A stretch of 64,000 nucleotides of DNA from Woeseia oceani (GTDB lineage: Bacteria > Pseudomonadota > Gammaproteobacteria > Steroidobacterales > Woeseiaceae), in assembly GCF_001677435.1 (NCBI RefSeq), contig NZ_CP016268.1, positions 310,001-374,000 of the forward strand, read 5' to 3'. Shown here in pieces: positions 1 to 8,533 of this stretch. Position 1 is the first letter of the stretch, and the number at the start of each line of letters is the position of its first letter. A model generated the notes under the pieces. The model made no database searches. It had not been told where the DNA came from and saw only the letters and a list, made by a program, of their open reading frames with translations. A program made the translations under genes and the position numbers.

Positions 1-24
1 CACCGCGAGCCTGTGCAAGCTCAT
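1..24 (-). CDS. Start of a probable HipA-like kinase gene (partial)
   Basis: Only eight codons are visible before the window edge, reading MSLHRLAV. The ATG overlaps the TGA of the upstream HTH gene in the ATGA arrangement, which is typical of hipB-hipA type II toxin-antitoxin operons. A short hydrophobic strand directly after the Met is how HipA N-terminal domains usually begin. The identity rests on this context alone and is inferred; the kinase domain lies outside the window. Confidence 0.4.
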
Positions 25-299
25 CGATCCGTCGTTGCCGCCGCGGGAATGTTGGCCAGCCTGGATTTATCGGCGACCATCATTGCGAGACCCAGCCCAT
101 CGAGGACCTTGAGCAGACGAGCGGAACCTACGCCCGAGTGGCCGTTTTCAAGTCTCGAGAGCAGATCGACCGAGACTCCGCAGAGGGCGGCAGCATCGTC
201 AATGCGCAGTCCGCTGGCGTGACGTTGCTGCCGAACGATTCGGCCGAGGTCTGACAGGGAAGTGACCTCAATTTCGGAATACCGGAAATTATTTTCCAA
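21..299 (-). CDS. HipB-like XRE-family antitoxin / autoregulator
   Basis: This is a small HTH protein. The segment SDLGRIVRQQRHASGLRIDD followed by AALCGVSVDLLSRLENGH has the classic XRE helix-turn-helix pattern (recognition helix around SVDLLSRLENG), then the VGSARLLKVLDGLGL tail usual for HipB/Y4mF antitoxins. It would repress its own operon and neutralise the HipA-like partner whose ATG overlaps its stop. The start is uncertain. A TTG at 299 has an AAGGTGA-like ribosome site just upstream; an in-frame TTG at 365 would add 22 residues but would run through two operator repeats. No in-frame ATG exists near the HTH domain. Confidence 0.7.
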   Translation of the reverse strand: MENNFRYSEIEVTSLSDLGRIVRQQRHASGLRIDDAAALCGVSVDLLSRLENGHSGVGSARLLKVLDGLGLAMMVADKSRLANIPAAATTDR

Positions 300-387
300 T
301 GGATCACCTTTCGAGCCGGATTTCGGAATAATGGAAATACTGCCGGAACTGAGCCTCGCCGTCAATCGAGTTTCTGATATTCCGAAA
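271..387. promoter_or_regulatory. Three evenly spaced operator repeats for the HipB-like protein
   Basis: Two near-identical 19-mers, ATTTCGGAATACCGGAAAT (271-289) and ATTTCGGAATAATGGAAAT (320-338), are followed by a third copy in reverse orientation at 371-387 (TTTCTGATATTCCGAAA). Each is an imperfect inverted repeat with GGAA/TTCC-type half-sites. Their centres lie about 49-50 bp apart. HipB proteins are known to bind several spaced palindromes in their own promoter, so this array probably autoregulates the operon. Confidence 0.65.
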
Positions 388-617
388 GACTGGCGACGCC
401 TGGCGGCCGAGCGCCTGTTTCATGACTCCATACGTACTGGCATACCGGTTCGCACGCGGTTGTTCCTCCGACTAGTCATATACTGAAGCTGTTGCGTCTT
501 CCCCGATAAGGAAGCCCGAACATGGCGTTTCCACGCGCAGTCTATCTGCACAAAACGGCAAGTTTTGACGCTTGCGCCGACAACCCGAACCCGGGTTGTC
601 TATCGGGGGAGAAATTA

Positions 618-3407
618 ATGAACACTCTGCACCGGGCCCTGTGCCCGTCACCTTTCGCACGGCCACTCTCACGACTATTGTCTGTGATGCTGCTGTTCAC
701 CCTGGCAGCGGCCCTCGCCGACGATGCCGCGCTGGACACGAGCACCGTCCGGTTCAACATCCCGGCCCAGACCGTGCCCGCCGCCCTCGGCGAGTTTGCC
801 CGCCAGGCGAAAGTGCAGCTGTTCTTCATCTCCGACGGTTTCGAGAACGTGCGGGCGAATGCGGTGTTCGGCACGTATACCCGTCAGCAGGCGTTGAACC
901 TGTTGCTCGAAGGTACGGGCTTGCGGGCCAGTCTGACGCCGGACTCGGACGTAGAAGTCCGGCCTGTGACCTCGTCCATGAATTCGACGACAGGCGAGGG
1001 GACTTTACTGGTGGCCGCAAACTTGCCCGCGGAGGACGAGCCAGTGCAACCGCAGCGTGTGGGTGGTCACGGCGATAAAGCGAGTGGTGCTGATGCCGGG
1101 AGGGGTAAGCACGGACGTAAGTTGGAAGAGATAGTTGTCACGGGCACGCACATACGGGGCGTGGATAACGTAGGTGCGTCGTCTATAACGTTTAGCCGGG
1201 AGGAGTTGGACGCGACCGGCTATACGACGGTCGGCGAGGTGTTCGAAAGCCTGCCGCAGAATCTGGATGAGATAAATCTAGATGGCGCATTCGCGGATGG
1301 GGCATCCGCTGTTGCCAGTGCCAACAGCCAGCTCGCTTCCGGCATCAGCCTTCGCGGCCTTGGTCCTGGATCGACGCTGGTGCTTCTAAACGGAAAACGC
1401 CGTCCAGGCAGTGTTCGTGGACGCGCAGTCGACGTGGCGTCAATTCCATTCTCAATGGTCGAGCGCATCGAAATCGTGACCGGCGGCCGCTCGGCCATCT
1501 ACGGCTCCGATGCCGTGGCGGGTGTTGCCAATATCATCACGCGTACAAGCTTCGATAGTGCCGAGACTCAGGTTTCGTATGGCGCCGCATCAGAGGGCGC
1601 GGAGCAGTTCAATTTCAGCCAGACTTTTGGTCGCAACTTCAGCAAAGGCGGTTTCGTGCTTGGCTACGATTACCGCGACTCAGGAGCACTCGATGCAACC
1701 GATGCCGGCCTGGTGCACGCTCCGTCGCCACTGGGTATCACGCCGCTTCCCGGATTGTTCCGCATTCGTGTGCCGTCGGAACAACACGTTGGCCTGTTCT
1801 CCGGACACTACAAACTAAGCGACAAGACCGAGTTATACACCGACGCTCATTATTCGGCTGATCAGAATAAAGGTGGAATCCTCTACGACTTTGTCGGTTT
1901 GTTCGATAGCGGTGGAACCTTTGCAACGGACTCAAAACAATACAGCGCAGTGACTGGTGTGCGATCTGACATTGGCAGGAACTGGCAAATCGATGTGTCC
2001 GCGTTGCACGGGGTCGTCGACAACTCAACCGCCCGAAATGACGTTTTTGCGCCGGCCGGAACTTACAGGACGTTGGACCTTGAACCATTGCTCGTCCTTG
2101 ATCAGGAAACGCAATTGAGTTCCCTTTCGGTAATTGCCGATGGACCGCTGGGTGAGATACGGGGAAGAACCGTCTCGGGTGCAATCGGCGTGGACTTCCG
2201 CAAAGAATCCCTCGCGGGGACGAGCACTGATCTAATAATCGGACTTTCTGAAGCAGAAGAAGATCTGGACCGGGATGTCGCCTCCGTCTTTGCGGAAATC
2301 AACCTGCCATTGGCAACGGGCAACGGCCATGATCTCGAAATCTCATTGGCAGCGCGTTACGACGACTACAGTGATTTCGGCGATACCTTTAATCCGCAGT
2401 TGGGTATCGAGTGGCAACCGGCCGACGGTTTGACACTCAGAGGCTCGTATTCCCGGGCCTTCAGGGCGCCGGATCTATCTATTCTTTCGGGCACGGTGAC
2501 TTCCCGCGTTCGCACCGTCGACGATCCGTTGGCACCGGGAACAACGGTTGCTCTATTCAGTTTGCAGGGAGGTAATCCTGACCTGCAACCCGAAGAAGCC
2601 GATACCTATACCGTTGGTTTCGACTGGGCAATGGCGGGTAACAGCGGTCTGTCTCTGTCATGGTTCTCGATAGAATACGAGAACCGAATTGACCGGGCCC
2701 TGGCCAACGACCTCTCGGCACTGCAGGAAGAGGCCGTATTGGGCTCGCTGCTTGACAGGAATCCTACGCCCGATGACGTTGCCTGGTTGCTCGACAGTGC
2801 AACTCGATTCATCAATTCGACAGCAGTCGCTTTTGATCCCACCGTCGATGATCCTTTCGTTACCTTCTCGAATATCGCAACGTTTGACGGTCGCGCCAAC
2901 AATATCGGTCTGGAAAAAGTAACAGGGCTGGACTTCCAGGCAACGACTGCCATTGAGTCGGAAGCAGCCGATTGGGAGTTTGGTTTGACCGGCACGTACT
3001 ACTTCGATTACACGCGAAACGTCACTGCGCTGTCCCCGGAGATCGATCAATTGAACCGGCCCGGGCGACCTGTCGATCTTAAGCTGCGTGGGCAAATTGG
3101 CTGGAAACGCGAGGCGTGGAACGTCAACGCCTACGTTAACTATACCGACAGCTACATTGATACCGTCGCCGCGACGCCGACGAAAATCGACTCATGGACA
3201 ACGGTCGATCTGACAGTCAGCTTTGATGCGTCATCTCTTGCCGATGACGGCTTCTTCGAGGGTTTGGTTGCGTCTTTCAGGGTAAGCAACGCTCTCGATG
3301 AGGACCCACCCGAGTTCCTCAGCAATATCGTCGGCCTTGCCTATGACGGCGTAAACGCGAGTCCACTCGGACGCTTTCTCTCTCTACGACTGTCCAAGCG
3401 CTGGTAG
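618..3407 (+). CDS. TonB-dependent receptor with N-terminal STN domain
   Basis: This is a 929-residue outer-membrane receptor. A signal peptide (about residues 1-34) precedes a secretin/TonB N-terminal (STN) domain (about 44-117, FNIPAQTVPAALGEFARQA). Next come a low-complexity linker, a TonB box-like LEEIVVTG (about 169-176), a plug with the usual GGRSAIYGSDAVAGVANIIT segment in two parts, and a beta-barrel ending in aromatic RW. The ATG at 618 is preferred because GGGGGAG lies six bases upstream; an upstream ATG at 522 would add 32 residues before the signal peptide. The gene stops four bases before the S9 peptidase gene, so the two are probably co-transcribed. STN receptors usually signal through a FecR/FecI pair, but none is visible here. 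The ligand is unknown; the partner gene suggests a peptide. Confidence 0.9.
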   Translation: MNTLHRALCPSPFARPLSRLLSVMLLFTLAAALADDAALDTSTVRFNIPAQTVPAALGEFARQAKVQLFFISDGFENVRANAVFGTYTRQQALNLLLEGTGLRASLTPDSDVEVRPVTSSMNSTTGEGTLLVAANLPAEDEPVQPQRVGGHGDKASGADAGRGKHGRKLEEIVVTGTHIRGVDNVGASSITFSREELDATGYTTVGEVFESLPQNLDEINLDGAFADGASAVASANSQLASGISLRGLGPGSTLVLLNGKRRPGSVRGRAVDVASIPFSMVERIEIVTGGRSAIYGSDAVAGVANIITRTSFDSAETQVSYGAASEGAEQFNFSQTFGRNFSKGGFVLGYDYRDSGALDATDAGLVHAPSPLGITPLPGLFRIRVPSEQHVGLFSGHYKLSDKTELYTDAHYSADQNKGGILYDFVGLFDSGGTFATDSKQYSAVTGVRSDIGRNWQIDVSALHGVVDNSTARNDVFAPAGTYRTLDLEPLLVLDQETQLSSLSVIADGPLGEIRGRTVSGAIGVDFRKESLAGTSTDLIIGLSEAEEDLDRDVASVFAEINLPLATGNGHDLEISLAARYDDYSDFGDTFNPQLGIEWQPADGLTLRGSYSRAFRAPDLSILSGTVTSRVRTVDDPLAPGTTVALFSLQGGNPDLQPEEADTYTVGFDWAMAGNSGLSLSWFSIEYENRIDRALANDLSALQEEAVLGSLLDRNPTPDDVAWLLDSATRFINSTAVAFDPTVDDPFVTFSNIATFDGRANNIGLEKVTGLDFQATTAIESEAADWEFGLTGTYYFDYTRNVTALSPEIDQLNRPGRPVDLKLRGQIGWKREAWNVNAYVNYTDSYIDTVAATPTKIDSWTTVDLTVSFDASSLADDGFFEGLVASFRVSNALDEDPPEFLSNIVGLAYDGVNASPLGRFLSLRLSKRW

Positions 3408-3411
3408 TAAC

Positions 3412-5577
3412 ATGAACTTATCAAAATTCTTGGCCATCATCGGGATGGCATGGGCGACGTCCGCTTGTTATTCGCAGCCACAGAGCGCGAGACTGGAGAT
3501 CCCGGATAGCGTTGCTGCAGATCAACGCCTCGTCACCGCAACGGACCTCATCGAAATGAGGAATATCGGCGACATGCGTGGAGGCGCGCTCAGTATGTCG
3601 CCGGACGGAAACTATGTTGCCTTCATGATGCATCGGGCGAATATCGCTGCGAATGACTACGACGTAGGCTGGTTCGTTGCACCAACTGACCGGCGTAGTA
3701 CAGGCATATACGTCGAGGGCGCAGGTGACCCTACCCTGTACCGGCTAGGTCAGCCAGGCGGTCGAACAGTTGGTTCCTGGATATCAGAGTACGCCCAATG
3801 GTCGCCCGATAGTCGCGGCATCACCTACCGGAAGCGCGTCGACGGGGAAACACAGATCTGGTGGAGCAGCCGCGACGGATCGGAATCCCGGCAGCTTTCT
3901 CACAACGCGGCCGATGTCGTGGAATTCTTCTGGAGCGAGGACGGCACAAGCATTCTGTTTACAACCGATGCAGATCGGACCGAGTTTCGCGCAGCGGAGG
4001 AATCGCGGTTTCGGAACGGCCATGTTTACAACAGTGACAAGGAGTGGTCGACGATCGATGGGCAGCCACACTATCCGCGCTATCTGTTAACCGGGGGTGA
4101 GCCACGCTATTGGGCACTGAACATCGCAACGGAGTCTGAGCGGGCAGCAACTGACGCAGAACAAATCGAGTTCAGAAAATTACGGCAAGGCGCGCCGAAT
4201 CCGGATTTTGCGCCAATAGCCAGAAAGTCCGCGTGGACAACAAATAGACGCGGAGTGGCGTGGGTGCAGGCGGACGACCCGGAAAGGCAAGGAATGAACC
4301 CGCCGCTGACGTTATACGCCGCCACCCTGCATGATGACCAGAAACCCATTCGCTGTGCGGCCAAGGAGTGCACGACCAGGCTGGAGTTGTTCTGGGGCAA
4401 GTCAAGATTCCTGAGCCATTGGTTGCACTGGAGTTCCGTCGATGACGAGGTCTACTTCGTCCGGCGAGACGGAACGGGTTACTCGACGCAGAGCCTCTAT
4501 GGCTGGGACGTGAGAGAAAACCGTGTGCGCAGGATATACACAACACACGAGTGGATCTCCGACTGCTCGATCGCCCATGGCAAAGCCGTTTGCTTTAGTG
4601 AGACCGCGACTTCCCCAAGAACGATAGTTTCGATAGATCTGGATGACGGGTCCATCGAAACACTGCTGGACGCCAATCCCGAATTTCGCAATATCAAACT
4701 GGGCGACGCAGAGTTTCTTGAGTGGGACAGCGAACTTGGGATCGGGACGTTTGGCTACCTCGTCAAGCCACCCGATTATATTCCAGGTCGCCGCTATCCG
4801 CTTGTGTTTGTTGGCTACCGGGCAAGTACAGCATTACGCGGCGGAGTCGGCGATGAGTATCCCGTGCATTTGCTCGCCGCCAACGGCTTCGTCGTGCTCG
4901 TCTACGAAAAGACGAATCACTACGAGGCTGAACAGAAGTACAGCAATTCGTTGGATATTGGTCGGGCCAGATGGGGGGAGGATCTGTATGACGTTCGAGT
5001 ACCGTTTTCGCTATTCGAGTCAGCCATTCAAATGCTGGATGAACGGGGCCTCATCGATCCGGCTCGCGTGGCAATTACTGGGCTGAGCGCAGGCACAAAT
5101 CACGTAAACTACTCGTTGATCCACTCTGATCTGTTCGCTGCAGCGATAGCGAGCAGCGCTTCTTTCGGACCGAATAATGGCGTGTTGGGCGGCGTATCGG
5201 CGGAGTTCAGGAAGTATCGCGAGGCAATTGGGGCGGGACAATATCCGGGCCCGCGTGGAATCCTGCCGCCTCTTATGTCTCTTCAGCTCAATGCAGAACG
5301 CGTTAATGAACCGTTGCTCGTCAACGTCAGCGACGCCGAGCATCCCTGGGCGCTGGCTGAAGTCGCCGCGCTCGCGCGACACAACAAACCCGTCGAGATG
5401 GTCGTCCACCCGGACGAAGGGCACATCAAGTGGCATCCGGCGCACCGCTTCGCCATTTATGAACGAAACGTGGATTGGCTGAACTTTTGGTTGCGAGGTA
5501 TTGAGGACCTGAGTCCGGCTAAGGCCGAACAGTATGTTCGTTGGCACCGCTTGCGCGATGCCCTGCCGGCAAATTGA
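3412..5577 (+). CDS. S9 prolyl-oligopeptidase family protein, lasso-peptide isopeptidase-like
   Basis: A 721-residue exported alpha/beta hydrolase with a beta-propeller N-terminal half. The N-terminus has a signal sequence with a possible lipobox Cys (TSACYS, residue 19). The propeller opens with DLIEMRNIGDMRGG, MSPDGNYVAF and a NDYDVGWFV block, which resembles my recollection of AtxE-type lasso isopeptidases. The catalytic domain shows the nucleophile in GLSAG (Ser559), Asp641 in NVSDAEH and His671 in PDEGHIKW. AtxE enzymes cut the macrolactam bond of lasso peptides and are often encoded next to TonB receptors, as here. Biosynthesis genes for a lasso peptide lie 8 kb away. The stop codon falls inside a tRNA fragment. 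A general dipeptidyl peptidase is the alternative. Confidence 0.72.
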   Translation: MNLSKFLAIIGMAWATSACYSQPQSARLEIPDSVAADQRLVTATDLIEMRNIGDMRGGALSMSPDGNYVAFMMHRANIAANDYDVGWFVAPTDRRSTGIYVEGAGDPTLYRLGQPGGRTVGSWISEYAQWSPDSRGITYRKRVDGETQIWWSSRDGSESRQLSHNAADVVEFFWSEDGTSILFTTDADRTEFRAAEESRFRNGHVYNSDKEWSTIDGQPHYPRYLLTGGEPRYWALNIATESERAATDAEQIEFRKLRQGAPNPDFAPIARKSAWTTNRRGVAWVQADDPERQGMNPPLTLYAATLHDDQKPIRCAAKECTTRLELFWGKSRFLSHWLHWSSVDDEVYFVRRDGTGYSTQSLYGWDVRENRVRRIYTTHEWISDCSIAHGKAVCFSETATSPRTIVSIDLDDGSIETLLDANPEFRNIKLGDAEFLEWDSELGIGTFGYLVKPPDYIPGRRYPLVFVGYRASTALRGGVGDEYPVHLLAANGFVVLVYEKTNHYEAEQKYSNSLDIGRARWGEDLYDVRVPFSLFESAIQMLDERGLIDPARVAITGLSAGTNHVNYSLIHSDLFAAAIASSASFGPNNGVLGGVSAEFRKYREAIGAGQYPGPRGILPPLMSLQLNAERVNEPLLVNVSDAEHPWALAEVAALARHNKPVEMVVHPDEGHIKWHPAHRFAIYERNVDWLNFWLRGIEDLSPAKAEQYVRWHRLRDALPAN

Positions 5578-5622
5578 TTTGTAATCAGTAGGTCCCGAGT
5601 TCGATCCTTGGTGCCGGTACCA
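5573..5622 (+). other. 3' fragment of tRNA-Thr(TGT), probable att site of an integrated element
   Basis: The bases fold as the 3' half of a tRNA. The anticodon arm is ATTGA / TTTGTAA / TCAGT with anticodon TGT, then a short variable loop, then a T arm CCGAG-TTCGATC-CTTGG, then the acceptor strand TGCCGGT, discriminator A and encoded CCA. No 5' half lies upstream, where the peptidase gene is still coding. Such truncated tRNA ends are left by tyrosine-recombinase integration into tRNA genes. The peptidase TGA (5575-5577) lies within the anticodon stem. Confidence 0.8.
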
Positions 5623-5637
5623 TAAAATCAACGACTT

Positions 5638-5663
5638 AGCCCCGCCATCGTGTGGGGCTTTTT
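5638..5663 (+). terminator. Rho-independent terminator after the tRNA-Thr fragment
   Basis: AGCCCC (5638-5643) pairs with GGGGCT (5654-5659) across a ten-base loop and runs into five Ts. It sits where a tRNA terminator normally lies and would also end the receptor/peptidase transcript. From here to 5921 I see no gene, only probable leader sequence of the next operon. Confidence 0.7.
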
Positions 5664-5921
5664 CGTATGTAGACACTTTAGATTGGCACATTAAGGTGCG
5701 ACTTTCGATGCCGGGCCTACCTGCGGATGCCGGATCTCTCACGTCATTCCGCGCAAGTTGTATCGGGTCGCAGCCGCGCTCTGGCAGCGTCCGCATTACC
5801 TCGCTTAGCGGCCATCCAATTGGTATCTTGGTCAAAGATTGCAAATGACCGAATGTAGACATCATTAATGGCCGCATCTTGGCAATTCGTTCACGATGGA
5901 GTAAGACAAGGCTTTGCGTAA

Positions 5922-6833
5922 ATGATCGATAACGAGCTAAAGGCAATTGACCAGGCGCTAAGGCCGCAACGGCTATTGCAAGAGCAGCTGGATCACATCT
6001 TTGAGCCGCAACGTCGACTGCAGGAACAGTTTGAAAAGGCCTTAGCAACTTACGGTACGGTTCAAGAGCAATTCGAACGCGCATTTGAGCCTCAGCGTCG
6101 ACTTCAGAAACAGTTCGATAAGGCCCTTGCGCCTTACGGTACGGTTCGAGAGCAATTAGATCGCGCATTTGCGCCTCAACGTCGACTCCGGGAACAGCTG
6201 GATGGTGTTTTTGCGCCGTATCGTAGGATTCAAGAGGAATTTGAACGGTACTTTGGCCCGCTCGAGAGCTATCTAAATGAAAATTCGATAGCAGACATTG
6301 AAGTGGGCGATGACGGTTCTCTCGTAGTCTCCGGCGAAGCTGTAACGTCTGATGAAATCAATAGCGCGCTTGTCGATTTTCCGCGCGAGCATTCCGATCC
6401 TGAAGAGTTCTATGCACAGCTATTCCAGAAGCTACAGTCAGTTAGCGCGAGAGTAAGCCGCGCTATTGTTTTTCTACTTGTCACCTACATCTTGAGTGTT
6501 GCCGCCAATTTGACGACGCCCGTATATCAGGAGTGGTGGAAGGAGCTTTCAAGTATCGAGCCTAAGGCGGCCAAGAGGGAAATCATTAGTTCAGCTAAAG
6601 ACCTCTATACTTCTGAGGAATTGGCAGGATATCGATTCGTGTACGCGACAACTCTGCACGTAAGAAAGTCGGGTAATCGAAACGCGGAAATAATTGACGA
6701 GCTCTATCTTGGTAGGGTGGTTCGAGTTATTGAAAAGTCGCGACGCTGGACGCTTATCGAGTACCACGATTCCGTTGCTGGTGAAAACAAGCAGGGCTGG
6801 GTTTTTACAAGATACCTAAGGACATTTCGATAG
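5922..6833 (+). CDS. Coiled-coil repeat protein with one TM segment and a C-terminal SH3-like domain
   Basis: A 303-residue protein of no recognised family. Residues 12-109 are seven tandem 14-residue repeats of the type AFEPQRRLQEQFEK / ALAPYGTVREQLDR, predicted to form an amphipathic coiled coil. A charged segment (about 110-175) follows, then one hydrophobic helix (about 181-197, AIVFLLVTYILSVAANL). Residues 238-303 resemble a bacterial SH3 (SH3b) fold: YATTLHVRKSG, IIDELYLGRVVRVIE, and WTLIEY...GWVFTRYL. It is the first gene of a four-gene, AT-richer operon. A membrane-anchored scaffold or sensor is a reasonable guess, but no function is known. Confidence 0.75.
   Translation: MIDNELKAIDQALRPQRLLQEQLDHIFEPQRRLQEQFEKALATYGTVQEQFERAFEPQRRLQKQFDKALAPYGTVREQLDRAFAPQRRLREQLDGVFAPYRRIQEEFERYFGPLESYLNENSIADIEVGDDGSLVVSGEAVTSDEINSALVDFPREHSDPEEFYAQLFQKLQSVSARVSRAIVFLLVTYILSVAANLTTPVYQEWWKELSSIEPKAAKREIISSAKDLYTSEELAGYRFVYATTLHVRKSGNRNAEIIDELYLGRVVRVIEKSRRWTLIEYHDSVAGENKQGWVFTRYLRTFR
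5955..6248 (+). repeat. Seven tandem 42-bp coding repeats
   Basis: These repeats encode the 14-residue units of the coiled-coil protein. Units alternate between a PQRRLQ-type and a PYGTVQ-type core. This suggests an 84-bp two-unit duplication on top of an older 42-bp duplication. Such repeats can change copy number by slippage. Confidence 0.75.
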
Positions 6834-6867
6834 TGCGCCGCGACGCCGCTAAAACGCAAATGATCTC

Positions 6868-7473
6868 ATGAATCCCGAATTTCAGGCAGATGTTTGGGCT
6901 CCGATTGTCGTAAGTGTTCTTGCGCTTGTATTCGCTGTGCTCGGATTCTGGTGGATGAATTGGCGACCTGGAAAACTAAACGTTGGAAATATTCGGCTTT
7001 TTGCGGCGGGGAAAGCGACCGAGGGAAGTGAATCACATAATGTCGTTATTGTAACTCTGCCGTTAATACTATGGAACTCAGGTGCGCGACCGCTTGTAGT
7101 AGATGACTTGCGGTTGGTTCCTGATCAAATACACAAGCTGCCAAATTTGCTATTCGAGGCTGTTGATGAACCGCTCACGACATCCATATTGGAACGCGAA
7201 GGAAAAATCGATCGCAACTATTTCTTCCTTCCACTAGCGCTGAGATCAAACGAGATTCGACAAGCAAATTGCGTCTTTGAAGCGCGAAATTGCCTCTATA
7301 CTTTTGAAGATAGACAATACCGTCTTAAGTTAGAAGCAAGGCTTACTGGCAAGTCAAATTGGAACAAAATCAAGAGTATTGAGCTTGACTTTTCAAACCT
7401 CAACGACATCGAGATGTTGAACCTCAACGAAATGTACACGGTATTCCCTTACCGAGTTGAGAAGAGTGGATAA
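6868..7473 (+). CDS. Single-pass membrane protein of unknown function
   Basis: A 201-residue protein. The N-terminus has one strong transmembrane helix (about residues 11-29, APIVVSVLALVFAVLGFWW). The remainder looks like a beta-rich cytoplasmic or periplasmic domain with strands VVIVTLPLILWNSGARPLVVDDLRL and the YRLKLEARLTG segment, reminiscent of an immunoglobulin-like sandwich. No catalytic motif is visible. It lies 34 bp after the coiled-coil gene and 35 bp before the PIN gene on the same strand, so it probably belongs to one operon. With its neighbour it would give the module two membrane-anchored components. I do not recognise the family. Confidence 0.7.
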   Translation: MNPEFQADVWAPIVVSVLALVFAVLGFWWMNWRPGKLNVGNIRLFAAGKATEGSESHNVVIVTLPLILWNSGARPLVVDDLRLVPDQIHKLPNLLFEAVDEPLTTSILEREGKIDRNYFFLPLALRSNEIRQANCVFEARNCLYTFEDRQYRLKLEARLTGKSNWNKIKSIELDFSNLNDIEMLNLNEMYTVFPYRVEKSG

Positions 7474-7508
7474 GACCTGCAAATCATCAAAGTGCGGCGG
7501 TTATTGGA

Positions 7509-8531
7509 ATGAGTGACGCTCAAGAAAGGCCGGTTGTGTTCATTGACACCTCATATCTGCGCCAAAAGGCGAAGTCACAGGCGGCGGAATGGAACAAACT
7601 ATTACGGCTGTCTCGCGACAGGCAAGTTGATCTGCATATTCCGCATATCGCGATTGAGGAATACAGAACTCAATGTCGTGATCACCTCGTTGCGAAGATC
7701 GAGAAATCCAAGGGTGCATTGCAGAAACTCGAGGGAGAATGGGTGTCGAATCCGGTGACGGAAAAACTAGGTGACCCTATAGAGTCAGATATCTTTCCAG
7801 ATAGTAGTCGGATTGAGGATGAATCGGTTAGGACGATTGAGAGGTTGGTCAAAGACAATCGAATCAACATTCTTATGCCCGCAGAGTCGCACGGGGTAAG
7901 GGTTTGGAAAAAATACTTCTCTTGGACGTCGATATTCTGCGTAGCTGTTCCCAGAAATCGAGATGAGAGATCAGTACGCGATAGTAGAAGAAAGCAAATT
8001 CCCGACGCCTGGATCTACGAAGCCGCTGTTGACCTGGCAAATAACAATGAGCTGTTGCTTTGTCTTTGCACTGATGACGGATTGTCCGACAGATTGCAAG
8101 AGCATCAGATCAGTATATTTTCGAGTGCTGAGAGCGTTGTCAAAATCGTGGAGGGCGATGACACTAAGGTCGTTTTGACTGAGCAGACACCAGAAGAGGG
8201 CGAAGTTGCGGAACGGCACCCAGAAGAAATAGCCGAGAAGACGCCACTGACAGACCGGTTGTCCAAGATAGCCGAGAGCGAATGGCAAATTCAGCGACGA
8301 ATTCTCGGTTACGCGCATTGGTTCGCGCCCATATCAAAGGAAAATCTAAGTGATCTACTACAAGAGAAGGGCCACGCGGCGCGCGAGATCGAAAACGCTG
8401 CACATAGGCTGGTGATCGCTGAGCTCCTTGAAGACAGCGGGACCCACTATTTGTTGAAGGACCTAATCATCGGGAAAGAAGCTGCCGGCGCGGTAATGGA
8501 CGAGGTTATCGACAAGATAATTGCCGACTAG
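7509..8531 (+). CDS. PIN-domain (DUF4935-like) ribonuclease
   Basis: A 340-residue protein. The N-terminal half matches a PIN-like nuclease: VVFIDTSYL (Asp13), HIAIEEYR (Glu50/Glu51), IPDAWIYEAA (Asp166) and LCTDDGLSDRL (Asp189/190, Asp194) supply the acidic metal-binding set in the right order. The PDAW spacing and long insert before it resemble the PIN_12/DUF4935 group. The C-terminal part (about 250-335) reads as a winged-helix-like segment after an acidic linker. It would cut RNA with Mg or Mn ions. It sits two bases before the 805-residue gene, implying translational coupling. In a mobile region, a PIN nuclease of this size suggests a defence or toxin role, which is an inference. Confidence 0.72.
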   Translation: MSDAQERPVVFIDTSYLRQKAKSQAAEWNKLLRLSRDRQVDLHIPHIAIEEYRTQCRDHLVAKIEKSKGALQKLEGEWVSNPVTEKLGDPIESDIFPDSSRIEDESVRTIERLVKDNRINILMPAESHGVRVWKKYFSWTSIFCVAVPRNRDERSVRDSRRKQIPDAWIYEAAVDLANNNELLLCLCTDDGLSDRLQEHQISIFSSAESVVKIVEGDDTKVVLTEQTPEEGEVAERHPEEIAEKTPLTDRLSKIAESEWQIQRRILGYAHWFAPISKENLSDLLQEKGHAAREIENAAHRLVIAELLEDSGTHYLLKDLIIGKEAAGAVMDEVIDKIIAD

Positions 8532-8533
8532 TT

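Noticed and set aside
5020-6168. A 382-codon open frame on the minus strand opposite the peptidase end and the repeat gene
   Set aside because: It is kept open by the 42-bp repeats of the plus-strand gene and crosses the tRNA fragment and the terminator; it has no domain character.
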